A stretch of DNA of 64,000 nt, taken from IMG/VR virus record IMGVR_UViG_3300043411_001114, positions 1 to 64,000 of that record; one strand, 5' to 3'. Source of the stretch: a virus. Below, piece after piece: positions 16,353 through 24,383 of this stretch. The notes beneath the pieces were generated by a model. That model saw only the letters and a list, made by a program, of their open reading frames with translations, ran no database searches and was not told the origin of the DNA. A program made the translations under genes and the position numbers. Each line of letters opens with the position of its first letter. Positions within the stretch are counted from its first letter, which is position 1.

Positions 16353-18234
16353 CACCGCCCGCGAGCAGGTTGCCATGCTCTCACCCTGGAGTCGCGAGGC
16401 CTTCATCAAGGTAGCGCGATACCCACAGGAGTGGCGCGCCGATGCCCCCTACGGGCGTTTCTCCAACTCGGGTCGCGCCCGCAACCGGCCGCCATCGGTT
16501 CGGGTTGATCCCGACGATCGCAGTGCGGGGATTATCGACCCGAGCGATATTCGCTATGAACTCCTGGGCGACTCGGTATCGGCCTACCACCCTAACGGCG
16601 CTCATCTCGGCAACTATTCGTGGGAAGAGGACTACCACAGCGGCGGTGCCCACATCGGCATCGCTCAGGTGCATCCCAAGTATCAGGGTCAGGGTGTCGC
16701 CGGTGGCATCATCGACCATATTCGAGAAAACTATCAACCCGAACTCGTTCACTCCGGACACCGAGGTGTCGGTTCGCTGAGCTATCAGGGCCGCGCCGGT
16801 GCCTTGCGCGACCTGGGCAACACCGAAGAAGAGCATAACGACTACTTCAACACCATCCCGTTCAACCACGGGAGCACCGAGCCTGCTGGTTTCGGGAATT
16901 TCGGCCCACCAACCGAGGAGCAACGGAAGGCTCATCTCGAATTGATGCAGCAATTCGAGGAAGACAGGCAGCACCCGAACTGGACGGGACGAACCAGCGA
17001 CAACCCTAACGACCCTGACCTGTACGACTACGATGGCGACCGTCACGAGTACGGGTACGACCATGCTGGCGACTACGTCGGACTGTCTTCCGGCGGCAAG
17101 GATTATGAGGGGTACAGCGAAGAGGGATACGACCATCGGGGCTATGACCGGGAGGGTTTTGACATCCATGGTTTCGATGACGAGAACTACGACCAGGAAG
17201 GCTTCCACGAATCGACGGGCCTGAACCGGGACGGGGAAACTCGGCACGGATACACCCCCGGCGACGGTACTCCTCCAGAAGGAACCGTCCCGATGAGTCA
17301 GATGGCATCCCACTGGGCGCAGAACGGGTTGCTGCCCCAAAACCCCGAGCACGAGCAAATGATGGACGATGCCGCCAATTTGGGCGTCGGCCAGACGATG
17401 TATGCCGTGCGGCGGTCACACGAACGCAGCAATCACACCGGGGAACATCACGTCGGCAATGGGGACACCCTCTACTCCTCGCTGGAGCGGGCGCGTCAGG
17501 TGGCCTACCACCCCAACGATCCCAGCAAGGACATGGACATCGTCAGCGCCGACTGGCTCGATCCCGATTATCTGCACACCGACGCATCGGGCGCGACCCC
17601 CGAAGACTTCCACTACGCCCCCGTATCAGGGGAGTGGGATGCCGAAAACACCGCCTCCACCCCGGCGAACATCGTCCACGACCCGCAGCGCCACCAGCGC
17701 ATCCTGGGCGACCTGGGACACGGATGGAATAAGGGCAATTTGCCCTATGGCAGCCATCCTAGTTTCGAATACACCGACCCGAATGGCGGTCGCAGTGGCC
17801 GCATGTGGCAGGAAACCGGCGGTATGTGGCGCACCGAACACGAGCCGCAGTTCGGCACCACAAAACGGGGATTCCATCACGACTACCGCACCGCTGCCGA
17901 CACCATCCTGGAAGGGACCCAACCCGGACCCCCTATGGAACACCACGCCCTGGAGGTCAACAATGACTACCGAGCCTCTGGCGGCGGCGAGGTCGACTGG
18001 GAGCCGCACCCCAGCGGTCAGGGTCTCACGGCGCGAACACCTCACGGCGACCTTAATCTAGTTCAGGACCAAAATACGGGCCGATGGAACTGGCACGCCG
18101 GTCCGCACGGACATCAGCCCGGAGACGACGGTGGTGTTCAAGGCAGGTTTCCCCACAGCCTCAATCACGCCGCCGAAGAAGGTATACGAAGAATCACCGC
18201 AAGACCTTTTCATGGGGGGCAGCTTCATGGATAA
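16336..18234 (+). CDS. Leader-peptide protein 1: GNAT-like domain plus repeat-rich region
   Basis: A 632-residue multidomain protein. Residues 1-18 (MSRRIITAREQVAMLSPW) match four other proteins in this region. Residues ~72-165 look like a GNAT acetyltransferase: IGIAQVHPKYQGQGVAGGII contains the acetyl-CoA loop pattern (Q117xxG120xA122). Residues ~233-310 carry short repeats of the type GYDxxGYDxxGFD, probably a flexible or ion-binding segment. The C-terminal ~250 residues are rich in His, Trp and Gly and hold no motif I know. Its ribosome site is buried in the hairpin at 16299-16329. It may be a virion-borne enzyme that acetylates a host target; acetyl transfer is inferred from the motif and the delivery idea from the leader. 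Confidence 0.65.
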   Translation: MSRRIITAREQVAMLSPWSREAFIKVARYPQEWRADAPYGRFSNSGRARNRPPSVRVDPDDRSAGIIDPSDIRYELLGDSVSAYHPNGAHLGNYSWEEDYHSGGAHIGIAQVHPKYQGQGVAGGIIDHIRENYQPELVHSGHRGVGSLSYQGRAGALRDLGNTEEEHNDYFNTIPFNHGSTEPAGFGNFGPPTEEQRKAHLELMQQFEEDRQHPNWTGRTSDNPNDPDLYDYDGDRHEYGYDHAGDYVGLSSGGKDYEGYSEEGYDHRGYDREGFDIHGFDDENYDQEGFHESTGLNRDGETRHGYTPGDGTPPEGTVPMSQMASHWAQNGLLPQNPEHEQMMDDAANLGVGQTMYAVRRSHERSNHTGEHHVGNGDTLYSSLERARQVAYHPNDPSKDMDIVSADWLDPDYLHTDASGATPEDFHYAPVSGEWDAENTASTPANIVHDPQRHQRILGDLGHGWNKGNLPYGSHPSFEYTDPNGGRSGRMWQETGGMWRTEHEPQFGTTKRGFHHDYRTAADTILEGTQPGPPMEHHALEVNNDYRASGGGEVDWEPHPSGQGLTARTPHGDLNLVQDQNTGRWNWHAGPHGHQPGDDGGVQGRFPHSLNHAAEEGIRRITARPFHGGQLHG

Positions 18235-18267
18235 CATCGGCAAATAACCTACCAGCCGCTGGTGTTG

Positions 18268-18276
18268 TGGTACAAT
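18268..18276 (+). promoter_or_regulatory. Extended -10 promoter with CA-rich leader
   Basis: TGGTACAAT, then a leader containing AACAAACCACCGCCACCCAC and AAGGAG (18308-18313) before the ATG at 18323. The layout matches the cassettes at 5043 and 55364. Confidence 0.65.
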
Positions 18277-18322
18277 TAAAGTTAAATAACAAACCACCGC
18301 CACCCACAAGGAGACTGCACTC

Positions 18323-18571
18323 ATGAGTGAACTCAAGATCGTTGGCCCATCCTCTCCTAGAGGAGATTCCGAAACAAAGATACTCAAGCTGGTTCAGGGC
18401 GATCAGGTTCTCGGGCAACTCGTCTACTACGATTCTACTCGAACTGTGGTTGAGGTGAGACCCTGGGAGGGTCCGATCTACGAGCGGCTCGTCCGGGAAG
18501 CCAAGGCTCGCGGTCTGCTGCACGGCAAAGACATTCCCGACCACCTTCAGCACGACCGGGAACACCTGTGA
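18323..18571 (+). CDS. Small protein of unknown function
   Basis: An 82-residue protein starting MSELKIVGPSSPRGDSETKI, mixed alpha/beta and charged at the C-terminus. It has its own promoter and a strong AAGGAG ribosome site. It lies between two leader-peptide genes but lacks the leader itself, so it may be a cytoplasmic partner (regulator or antidote-like), though nothing in the sequence shows this. Confidence 0.6.
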   Translation: MSELKIVGPSSPRGDSETKILKLVQGDQVLGQLVYYDSTRTVVEVRPWEGPIYERLVREAKARGLLHGKDIPDHLQHDREHL

Positions 18572-18589
18572 CTGTCTTTCCCTGATTCA

Positions 18590-18658
18590 CCTGTGTCCCA
18601 CCCGACGGGCCTTCTCAATAACTGAGGAGGCCCGTTTTTCTATGTCCCGTCGCATCAT
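18590..18658 (+). repeat. 69-bp direct repeat, copy 2, with ribosome-site hairpin
   Basis: Perfect copy of 16284-16352. The hairpin arms are 18605-18617 and 18623-18635, and the ATG of the next gene is at 18642. Identity stops seven codons into the gene, just after the hairpin and the first leader-peptide codons. This suggests the hairpin and leader moved together as a module. Confidence 0.85.
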
Positions 18659-19226
18659 TACCGCCAGGGAACAACTGGCAATGCTCTCCCCGTGGCGGCG
18701 GCTGGCCGAGCGGGTCACCGACTTTCGGTGGGAGCGCAGTTTCAGTGGCGGCGGCGGTTGGGACCTGATCGTCCGCAACCCTGACGGGAATCCGGTTCGG
18801 GTGGTCACCGAACGGGCCACCGGGCAGCGCACCAGCGCGGTGACCCTACCCTACATCCGCAACAACACCGGGGTCAGGCAATACTCCCGGGGCGACGACT
18901 TCGGCCAGCAGCACGAGCCGTGGGGTCGCTACATGTCGCCCGGGCCAGACCAGGAGTCAGACCTCCACCACTACCCCGTGCAGTCGGGATGGGAGCGGGG
19001 TACGGTCGACTTCTCCAACCCGCTCTACATTCCCCACGAATACGGCGACTGGAAGCAGAACCTGGCCGAACAGTACGGGGCGACCGGACGCCAGTTGTCG
19101 GAAAAGCTCCTGGCCGACGGCTACGACGGGGTGATCAGCCACGACAAGTACGGCATCGGCGAGATTGTCGACGTCCGGCCTAAAGGACAGCGGGGCCATC
19201 GCCCCTCGATAGGGGGCGGGTTATGA
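18642..19226 (+). CDS. Leader-peptide protein 2: ADP-ribosyltransferase-like
   Basis: A 194-residue protein with the leader MSRRIITAREQLAMLSPW. Residues ~85-178 (EPWGRYMSP, VDFSNPLYIP, YGATGRQLSEKLLADGYDGVI, GIGEIVDVRP) follow a pattern seen in phage and toxin ART-fold domains: a small hydrophobic core, LxxxGYDGVI, then a final GEIV strand. The exact catalytic triad is not certain. Its ribosome site is in the 69-bp repeat hairpin. Together with the ART-like proteins at 25155 and 25655 it suggests NAD-dependent modification of host proteins. The next gene overlaps by 4 bases. Confidence 0.55.
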   Translation: MSRRIITAREQLAMLSPWRRLAERVTDFRWERSFSGGGGWDLIVRNPDGNPVRVVTERATGQRTSAVTLPYIRNNTGVRQYSRGDDFGQQHEPWGRYMSPGPDQESDLHHYPVQSGWERGTVDFSNPLYIPHEYGDWKQNLAEQYGATGRQLSEKLLADGYDGVISHDKYGIGEIVDVRPKGQRGHRPSIGGGL

Positions 19227-19771
19227 CATTCGAGGCCGTGGCCACGGTAGTGGTCTGTACGGTATGGCTCCTGGTGTTCGCCTGGCTCCTGGCCGGACTG
19301 CGGGACCAGGAGATGCCAAAACCCCAAGATCACCCCTCAAATGGTGAGGGGATTCCCGTCCTCCGATTCATCTTCACCTTAGGAGCCACCATCATGTCTG
19401 CCCTCGAATCCGCCCTGGCCCGACTGAACACCTTCGTCCGCGACGTGGTGACCCAGCTGGGGGTCGCCCGAGACACCAACGCCACCCAGACCGAGAAGCT
19501 GGCCGAACTGCAAGCCAAGCTGGCCGAGGCCCTCTCCGACGACGACGCCGACAAGGCCGCCATTGTGGCGCTGCAGAACGAGGTGTCCAGCCTTCAGGAT
19601 GCGGTGGCGGCCCAGATCAACGCCGCCATCGACTCGCTGGAGAACGTCCCGGCAGCCGAGGACGTCGTCGCCGACTCTCCGGTCGAGGAGGCCCCGGTCG
19701 AGGACGAGGTGTCCGACGAACTGGTGGTCGTCGAGGACGAGGCTCCGATCGAGGACAAGCCCGCCGAATAA
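19223..19771 (+). CDS. Membrane-anchored coiled-coil protein, possible dual start
   Basis: A 182-residue frame. Residues ~5-27 (AVATVVVCTVWLLVFAWLLA) form one transmembrane helix. An in-frame ATG at 19394 preceded by TTAGGAGCC would give a soluble 125-residue product (MSALESALARLNTFVRDVV...) with a coiled coil containing LAELQAKLAEAL and a very acidic C-terminus. A 7-bp hairpin (CCCCTCA / TGAGGGG, 19333-19351) lies inside the frame between the two starts, which suggests separate regulation. The AELQAK segment is shared with the genes at 15092 and 15525. Function unknown; a holin-like or envelope role for the long form is only a guess. Confidence 0.55.
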   Translation: MTFEAVATVVVCTVWLLVFAWLLAGLRDQEMPKPQDHPSNGEGIPVLRFIFTLGATIMSALESALARLNTFVRDVVTQLGVARDTNATQTEKLAELQAKLAEALSDDDADKAAIVALQNEVSSLQDAVAAQINAAIDSLENVPAAEDVVADSPVEEAPVEDEVSDELVVVEDEAPIEDKPAE

Positions 19772-19854
19772 TCTCTCACAGCCTTCCCAGTGGGTGGGAA
19801 GAGGGGGATTGATTAGATGTGAGCCACCCGTCGCTCCATCAGTTCTCCCCCACA

Positions 19855-19900
19855 GGAAGCGGGCCTCTCCCCTCCCCGGACAGGCCCGCTTCCTTCTGTT
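19855..19900 (+). terminator. Strong intrinsic terminator
   Basis: A perfect 12-bp stem, GGAAGCGGGCCT (19855-19866) with AGGCCCGCTTCC (19882-19893), followed by TTCTGTTCTG. It ends the leader-peptide gene transcript. A smaller hairpin (CTTCCCA / TGGGAAG) precedes it near 19780-19800. Confidence 0.85.
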
Positions 19901-20012
19901 CTGTTAATGACCAAACCGAAACCGGTGACTTCGTGCTGTAGCTTTTCGGGCCGGACAGGAGTAGTTCTGAACAGGAGAAGCCTTGAGGGAAGCACCCCAG
20001 AGTTGGGGTGAT

Positions 20013-20041
20013 TTGCATGTATTACTCAATTCTTCGACAAT
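20013..20041 (+). promoter_or_regulatory. Sigma-70-like promoter in a 308-base gap
   Basis: The gap 19772-20079 holds the terminator above and this promoter: TTGCAT at 20013-20018, 17 bases, then GACAAT at 20036-20041. A hairpin (GGGAAGAAA at 20053-20061 with TTTCTTCCC at 20068-20076) follows directly in the leader and abuts the ATG at 20080. I see no gene in the gap. Confidence 0.55.
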
Positions 20042-20079
20042 AAAGTTATAGAGGGAAGAAAAAACTCTTTCTTCCCCAC

Positions 20080-20343
20080 ATGAAGTGGAGAATGGAAATG
20101 CCATCTACCGATAACGGGCAGACGGCCATGCACACCTACCTCGTGACACTGGCCGACCGGGAGACCGGGCAGGATCAGCGCATCCTGGTGCAGTCCGCCG
20201 ACGACCAGGGGATGCAGGAGTTCGTCACCTCCGATCAGGTGCTCCCCTCGTTGAACCTGACCAATCCGGTGGTGATTGCCGTCCACCGGCTCAACATCAA
20301 GCGCTCCTACAAGACGGTGATGGCCACCCACTCCCGGCCGTAG
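20080..20343 (+). CDS. Small protein of unknown function
   Basis: An 87-residue protein. ATG codons at 20080, 20098 and 20128 are all possible starts; the conserved-looking part begins at MHTYLVTLADRETGQDQRIL. It is an alpha/beta protein ending in a basic tail. It is the first gene after a promoter, with a hairpin touching its first start codon. No family recognised. Confidence 0.5.
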   Translation: MKWRMEMPSTDNGQTAMHTYLVTLADRETGQDQRILVQSADDQGMQEFVTSDQVLPSLNLTNPVVIAVHRLNIKRSYKTVMATHSRP

Positions 20344-20373
20344 CCGGACGCGACCCTGTAGGAGGGATGACTA

Positions 20374-20420
20374 GGCTCCTGAACAGGTGAGGGACAACAC
20401 CTCACCCTAGTGAAGGAGCC
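20374..20420 (+). promoter_or_regulatory. Nested hairpin hiding the ribosome site of the next gene
   Basis: Outer stem GGCTCCT (20374-20380) with AGGAGCC (20414-20420); inner stem GGTGAGG (20386-20392) with CCTCACC (20400-20406). The outer 3' arm is the Shine-Dalgarno sequence of the ATG at 20429. ACTAG and CTAGT at the flanks offer an alternative pairing that would free it, so a switch is possible. Confidence 0.6.
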
Positions 20421-20428
20421 ATATAGTC

Positions 20429-21103
20429 ATGACCACACCCACCCAGGCGCGTAAGTCGCTGCGCGAACTCCGCGAGTCCACGGGGACCCTGTTCGCGAAG
20501 AACAACACCGCCACCAAGATCACCTGCAACACCGAGACCGTCAGCTTCGAACTGGAGCCTGCCGGGTACGACGACTCGATCCGCATCGTCCCCAAGGAGT
20601 GCCTGAACGTCCCGGGATTCCAGCGCCTGTGGATGCGCAACGCGGTCTCGATCTCCGACGACGAGCGCATGGAGAGCGAGATCACCCTGCTGATGGGCGG
20701 CCAGGTCGCCTTCACCCCCAAGGTGTTCACGGTCGACGATACCGGTGCCCAGATCGAGGTCGAGGCCGAACTGACCGAGAACCCGGCGAGCCGCGACTTC
20801 GTCATGAGGGAGTCGGGCGACCCGACCGGGCGCGACTATGCGATCCAGACCGAGCAGAAGTGCATCGTCTCCGGCCAGCCGGTCTACATGACCCAGAAAC
20901 AGATCGACGACGGGGAGCCGCCCCTGCATCCCGACTACGCCTCCGAGCGTAGCCGCATCGTGTCGACCCCCAGCCACGACGGCACCTGGACTCATCAGCT
21001 CGTCAACATCGAGCCGGTGACACCCGCCACCCCGGCGGAAATCAAGCCCCCGGCCAAGCGGGGTCGTCCGCGCAAGAGCGTGAGCACCAGCAGCGCTAGC
21101 TAG
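20429..21103 (+). CDS. Protein with C-terminal AT-hook-like motif
   Basis: A 224-residue protein. Residues 1-190 are a mixed alpha/beta domain of no known family, with acidic patches. The C-terminus reads PPAKRGRPRKS, a good match to the AT-hook core (RGRP flanked by basic residues), so it may bind DNA in the minor groove. Its translation start is covered by the nested hairpin upstream. It lies in the head-to-tail connector region, so a head-interior or DNA-associated virion role is possible. Alternatively it is a regulator. Confidence 0.55.
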   Translation: MTTPTQARKSLRELRESTGTLFAKNNTATKITCNTETVSFELEPAGYDDSIRIVPKECLNVPGFQRLWMRNAVSISDDERMESEITLLMGGQVAFTPKVFTVDDTGAQIEVEAELTENPASRDFVMRESGDPTGRDYAIQTEQKCIVSGQPVYMTQKQIDDGEPPLHPDYASERSRIVSTPSHDGTWTHQLVNIEPVTPATPAEIKPPAKRGRPRKSVSTSSAS

Positions 21104-21120
21104 ATGAGAGAGAGAAAATC

Positions 21121-21402
21121 ATGACCGATCTGAGTCCGTTCGCCGACTCGGTGTACGCCCAGCCGGGTCTGACCCACCTGGTTCGCAACTACGACACCCG
21201 CCCCCTCCAGGGACAGAGTCCCCTGTCGGCGGTGGCCGAGCCGTCGGCTCAGGCGGTCGCCGCCGAGGCCTCCTCCCTGGAAGCCGCTGCGGCGACCGGG
21301 GTGGACAATCCCAGCACGACCCGGGCCGAGATGACGTCGCACAGCGATGCCTACGTCAACTTCTTCGACTCGACCACCATCAACCGCAACTACACCGGCT
21401 GA
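21121..21402 (+). CDS. Small acidic protein of unknown function
   Basis: A 93-residue protein (MTDLSPFADSVYAQPGLTHL) rich in Ala, Ser and Glu, probably partly disordered. Only a weak purine-rich ribosome site (GAGAGAG) precedes it. It sits between the AT-hook protein and a fibre-like protein, so a virion structural role is likely by context. It is followed by a strong hairpin. Confidence 0.5.
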   Translation: MTDLSPFADSVYAQPGLTHLVRNYDTRPLQGQSPLSAVAEPSAQAVAAEASSLEAAAATGVDNPSTTRAEMTSHSDAYVNFFDSTTINRNYTG

Positions 21403-21413
21403 CAACCCGAGAC

Positions 21414-21464
21414 GACCACCGCCCCGTCTGCCTGACGTACCCAGGTTCGGGCGGGGCGGTGGTC
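21414..21464 (+). promoter_or_regulatory. Long hairpin between genes
   Basis: A perfect 13-bp G+C-rich stem, GACCACCGCCCCG (21414-21426) with CGGGGCGGTGGTC (21452-21464). No T tract follows, so it may be a processing site, a barrier protecting mRNA ends or a weak terminator. AAGGAGG for the GTG at 21487 follows it. Confidence 0.6.
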
Positions 21465-21486
21465 TCCCGCCATCAAGGAGGTCCCG

Positions 21487-22452
21487 GTGCCCACGAATTA
21501 CCCGGCCGGTTTCGATGAGTTCATCGAGCCGACCCAGCCCGAGAACATTCCGCTGTCCCAGGCCGGGACGGGGAATTTCAACCACGTCGAGTCGCACACC
21601 AACATGGGTGATGCGATTGAGGCCCTGCAGCACTACGCCTCAATCCGCAGTCACGACCATTCCGGTGCCGGTACCGATCCCACCAAGGGGGCCAAGCTCA
21701 AACAGGCCAACACCCACCAGGATGCCGACACAGACACCTCCGTATCTGCCCTGCACCACACTCTGGGCACCGGTGCCTACCAGGCCGCTCCCGGTAACCA
21801 CACCCACGACTACGACGACGGGTCGATCACCAACGCGCCCTATATCCGGTGCACCTCATCGACCAGACCGGCCAGCCCGACCTCGGGCCTGACCATCTAC
21901 GAGACCGACACCAACCGGATGCGGGTCTGGAACGACTTCGGCAACGGCAACCGGTGGAATATCCTGCCGACCGCCACAATCCCAATCGTCCGGCTCTCCC
22001 AGTCGATCGCCCAGACCATCAGCCCCTCGGGCAGCGCGATCCAGTGGAACGAGGAGATCGAAGACAACTTCGGTTACTTCAGTTCGGGAAGCCCGACCGC
22101 GATCACGGTCACCGAGCCGGGTGTTTACCAACTAGACGCGGCCCTGCAGTGGAGCGTGAACTTCCTGCCCGAGGTGGCGGTGGTGGTCGCCTGCATCAAC
22201 GGGATCGAGACCGTGCTGCGCAACTCGTCGCTACAGACCCGCCCCGGCCTGCTCAGCCTGCTAGGGGTCACCATCAACCCCGACTTCTCCCAGACCCTGG
22301 CTATCTCCGGCAAGCTGCGGGTGGGCCTTGGCGACGTTATTACCCTGAAATGCCGTTACGGAGGCTCCTCCATCATCGGCACCATCAACACCTACTTCGA
22401 CATCAACTCGCGCGTGAAGTCCCGGCTGGAACTCAGCTACGTCGGCCCCTGA
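21487..22452 (+). CDS. Fibre-like virion protein with C-terminal jelly-roll
   Basis: A 321-residue protein starting at GTG with AAGGAGG upstream. Residues ~55-110 are rich in His/Gly/Thr (SHDHSGAGTDPTKG, GNHTHDYDDGS), a pattern seen in actinophage head or tail fibres. Residues ~120-160 resemble a short fibre shaft repeat (TRPASPTSGLTIYETDTN). Residues ~165-321 look like a C1q/TNF-type jelly roll: VTEPGVYQLDAALQW, then a run of beta strands ending in LELSYVGP. It is probably a head or neck fibre that decorates the virion or binds the cell surface. Confidence 0.6.
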   Translation: MPTNYPAGFDEFIEPTQPENIPLSQAGTGNFNHVESHTNMGDAIEALQHYASIRSHDHSGAGTDPTKGAKLKQANTHQDADTDTSVSALHHTLGTGAYQAAPGNHTHDYDDGSITNAPYIRCTSSTRPASPTSGLTIYETDTNRMRVWNDFGNGNRWNILPTATIPIVRLSQSIAQTISPSGSAIQWNEEIEDNFGYFSSGSPTAITVTEPGVYQLDAALQWSVNFLPEVAVVVACINGIETVLRNSSLQTRPGLLSLLGVTINPDFSQTLAISGKLRVGLGDVITLKCRYGGSSIIGTINTYFDINSRVKSRLELSYVGP

Positions 22453-22473
22453 TTCGGCTAGGAGAGCATCACC

Positions 22474-23478
22474 ATGACGGAGCCTATCTTCGGCGACGAG
22501 GTCTACAGCCAGAAGCTGGTAAGTCAAGCCAAGGCCCGCAAGTTCGTCTCGCAGAATGGTCGCGGCTATGTCGCGATCGGCATCGTCGACGGCTCCCAGA
22601 CCCCGATCGACCCCGACACCGACACCCTGGTGCTCAAGGTGTGGCGAAACAACCTCACCGACCCCGATCCCGACGACGAGCGGGGGGTGCTGGTCATCGA
22701 CACCGGCGAGTCGGGATCGCCCCAGCCGGTGCGTGACGATGTCGGCAAGTTCCGGTTCGACATCGGCCCGGCCTGGACGGGGCAGCGGGGCCTGCTCTCG
22801 GTCGAGTGGACATACCAGGTCGGCGGCACCGACTTCGCCTTCCAGGACAATCTTCAAATCCTGGAGCAGATGCCGAACTACGAACTGCTGTCCGACTCGA
22901 CCAAAATGATGGTCGAGCAGGCCTCCTGGTTCTTCGCCGACCTGTTCGACTCGACCACCGGCGGCCCCTGGCTTCAGGAGAACTTCCAGACCCACTTCGA
23001 CTACGACCGGATGGCCTTCCTGCTGCGGATGGCGACCATGAAGTTCAACGTCACCGGTTACCCGGTCACCCAGTTCGGGGTCTCCAAGGACGACAAGGCG
23101 ATCCCGGGCAACTTCACCGAATTGATCCTGTGGGGAACCAAGCTGGAGGCGATCCGGCACCTGATCACCTCCTACACCGAGATTCCCGACTTCCGCAACA
23201 TCCAGACCACCTACACCGACCGGCGCGACTACATGCAGCGCTGGCAGGCGGTTCTGCAGGACGAGAAGCCCGACTATGAGAAGGCCGTCAAGATGAGCAA
23301 GCGGAGCCTGCTCAGTCTGGGTCGCGGCTCGCTACTGGTGGCCGGAGGAATCTACGGCGGTTCGGCGAGAGGAATCTTCATCTCGGGAATGTACAGCGCG
23401 ATGGCCCGATCGGCCCGGTTCTACCCGGCCGCCCCGAGCGTCTCGTTCGGTAACCAGGCCTTCGGATTGCCGAGGTAG
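22474..23478 (+). CDS. Putative structural protein near the head-tail connector
   Basis: A 334-residue protein with TAGGAG before its ATG. Residues ~20-135 are beta-rich with an immunoglobulin-like feel (GYVAIGIVDGSQ, LLSVEWTYQVGG). Residues ~145-270 are helical. The last ~50 residues are Gly/Ser/Ala-rich and hydrophobic (LLVAGGIYGGSARGIFISGM), perhaps an interaction or membrane-touching tail. It lies in the block that ends with connector proteins and the tail sheath, so a virion role is likely; the exact role is unknown. Confidence 0.5.
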   Translation: MTEPIFGDEVYSQKLVSQAKARKFVSQNGRGYVAIGIVDGSQTPIDPDTDTLVLKVWRNNLTDPDPDDERGVLVIDTGESGSPQPVRDDVGKFRFDIGPAWTGQRGLLSVEWTYQVGGTDFAFQDNLQILEQMPNYELLSDSTKMMVEQASWFFADLFDSTTGGPWLQENFQTHFDYDRMAFLLRMATMKFNVTGYPVTQFGVSKDDKAIPGNFTELILWGTKLEAIRHLITSYTEIPDFRNIQTTYTDRRDYMQRWQAVLQDEKPDYEKAVKMSKRSLLSLGRGSLLVAGGIYGGSARGIFISGMYSAMARSARFYPAAPSVSFGNQAFGLPR

Positions 23479-23483
23479 TCGTC

Positions 23484-24383
23484 ATGGGCCGCCGCATTCT
23501 GACCGCACGGGAACAGCACGAGATGCTGTCCCCGTGGCGGCTGGGCATGCCCTGGCGCACCGAGCACCCCGACTACCAGCCCGCTGACGTGGCTCACAAT
23601 TACAACCCCGACATCGGCGGTGCCCAGGGCGGCGGCGGCCACAAGAACTACCTCGTCGGCCCGGCCAACAATGTGTGGTGGCACGGCAGCGGTTCGGGTG
23701 ACATTGGTGGCGGTGACGCTGATTTCGGTCTGCATGTCGGTGACTACCAGACCGCAGCAGACAACCTCAACGCCCGCCTGGGTCTCAACCCCAAACATCC
23801 CCAAGGGCGGTGGACAGGGCAACACTCATTAGCCGAGGCCCACCCGGATAGCTATGACGAGAACGGCAACTCAGTCCCCAACCACATGGGCTATCACCGT
23901 TTCACCCACTCCGACGGCAGCCCAATGCATGGAAGCTATAAGCCCAACGTCTTCCCCCTGGCCATCGTCGGCCCGATGGGCAACACCACCGACACCGCCG
24001 TGTCCGACGGGCAGGCTCATGCCCTGATACGCCGCCAGCGCACCCGACCACCGAAGACCCCCAAGGGGTACTACTACATCAACGCCGGGGAGGGCGACGG
24101 CGTCAGTCCCGAGACCGGGATCGTCAGTGCCGTGTCGGCTGCAGTCCCGTCAGTCAGCCACATTCAGAAGCTCGACCCGGCGGAGCATGAACACGTCGCC
24201 CAGGAAGCACACAATAACTGGTACGAATACAAATACAACAATCCTAACAAAGGTTCCTACGACATGTCGAAGGTGGACGGCATGCCACCGACGTCGATGG
24301 AGAGATACCAAGAACTCCAAAGGCAGAGAAAAGAGCAGGAAAACGGTGCCCTGGAATGGCGTCGGCGTAGGAGAGGTAACTGA
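23484..24383 (+). CDS. Leader-peptide protein 3: ART-like effector candidate
   Basis: A 299-residue protein with the leader variant MGRRILTAREQHEMLSPW. Residues ~65-105 (WWHGSGSGD...DFGLHVGDYQTAADNL) and GYYYINAGEGDGVS near residue 195 follow the scheme HGS...HxGxxxxA...YxNxxE seen in phage ART-fold proteins. The similarity is weak but agrees with its clearer relatives at 25155 and 25655. The C-terminus is strongly basic (EWRRRRRGN). It sits between two structural genes and overlaps the next by one base, so it is co-expressed with virion components. Confidence 0.5.
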   Translation: MGRRILTAREQHEMLSPWRLGMPWRTEHPDYQPADVAHNYNPDIGGAQGGGGHKNYLVGPANNVWWHGSGSGDIGGGDADFGLHVGDYQTAADNLNARLGLNPKHPQGRWTGQHSLAEAHPDSYDENGNSVPNHMGYHRFTHSDGSPMHGSYKPNVFPLAIVGPMGNTTDTAVSDGQAHALIRRQRTRPPKTPKGYYYINAGEGDGVSPETGIVSAVSAAVPSVSHIQKLDPAEHEHVAQEAHNNWYEYKYNNPNKGSYDMSKVDGMPPTSMERYQELQRQRKEQENGALEWRRRRRGN

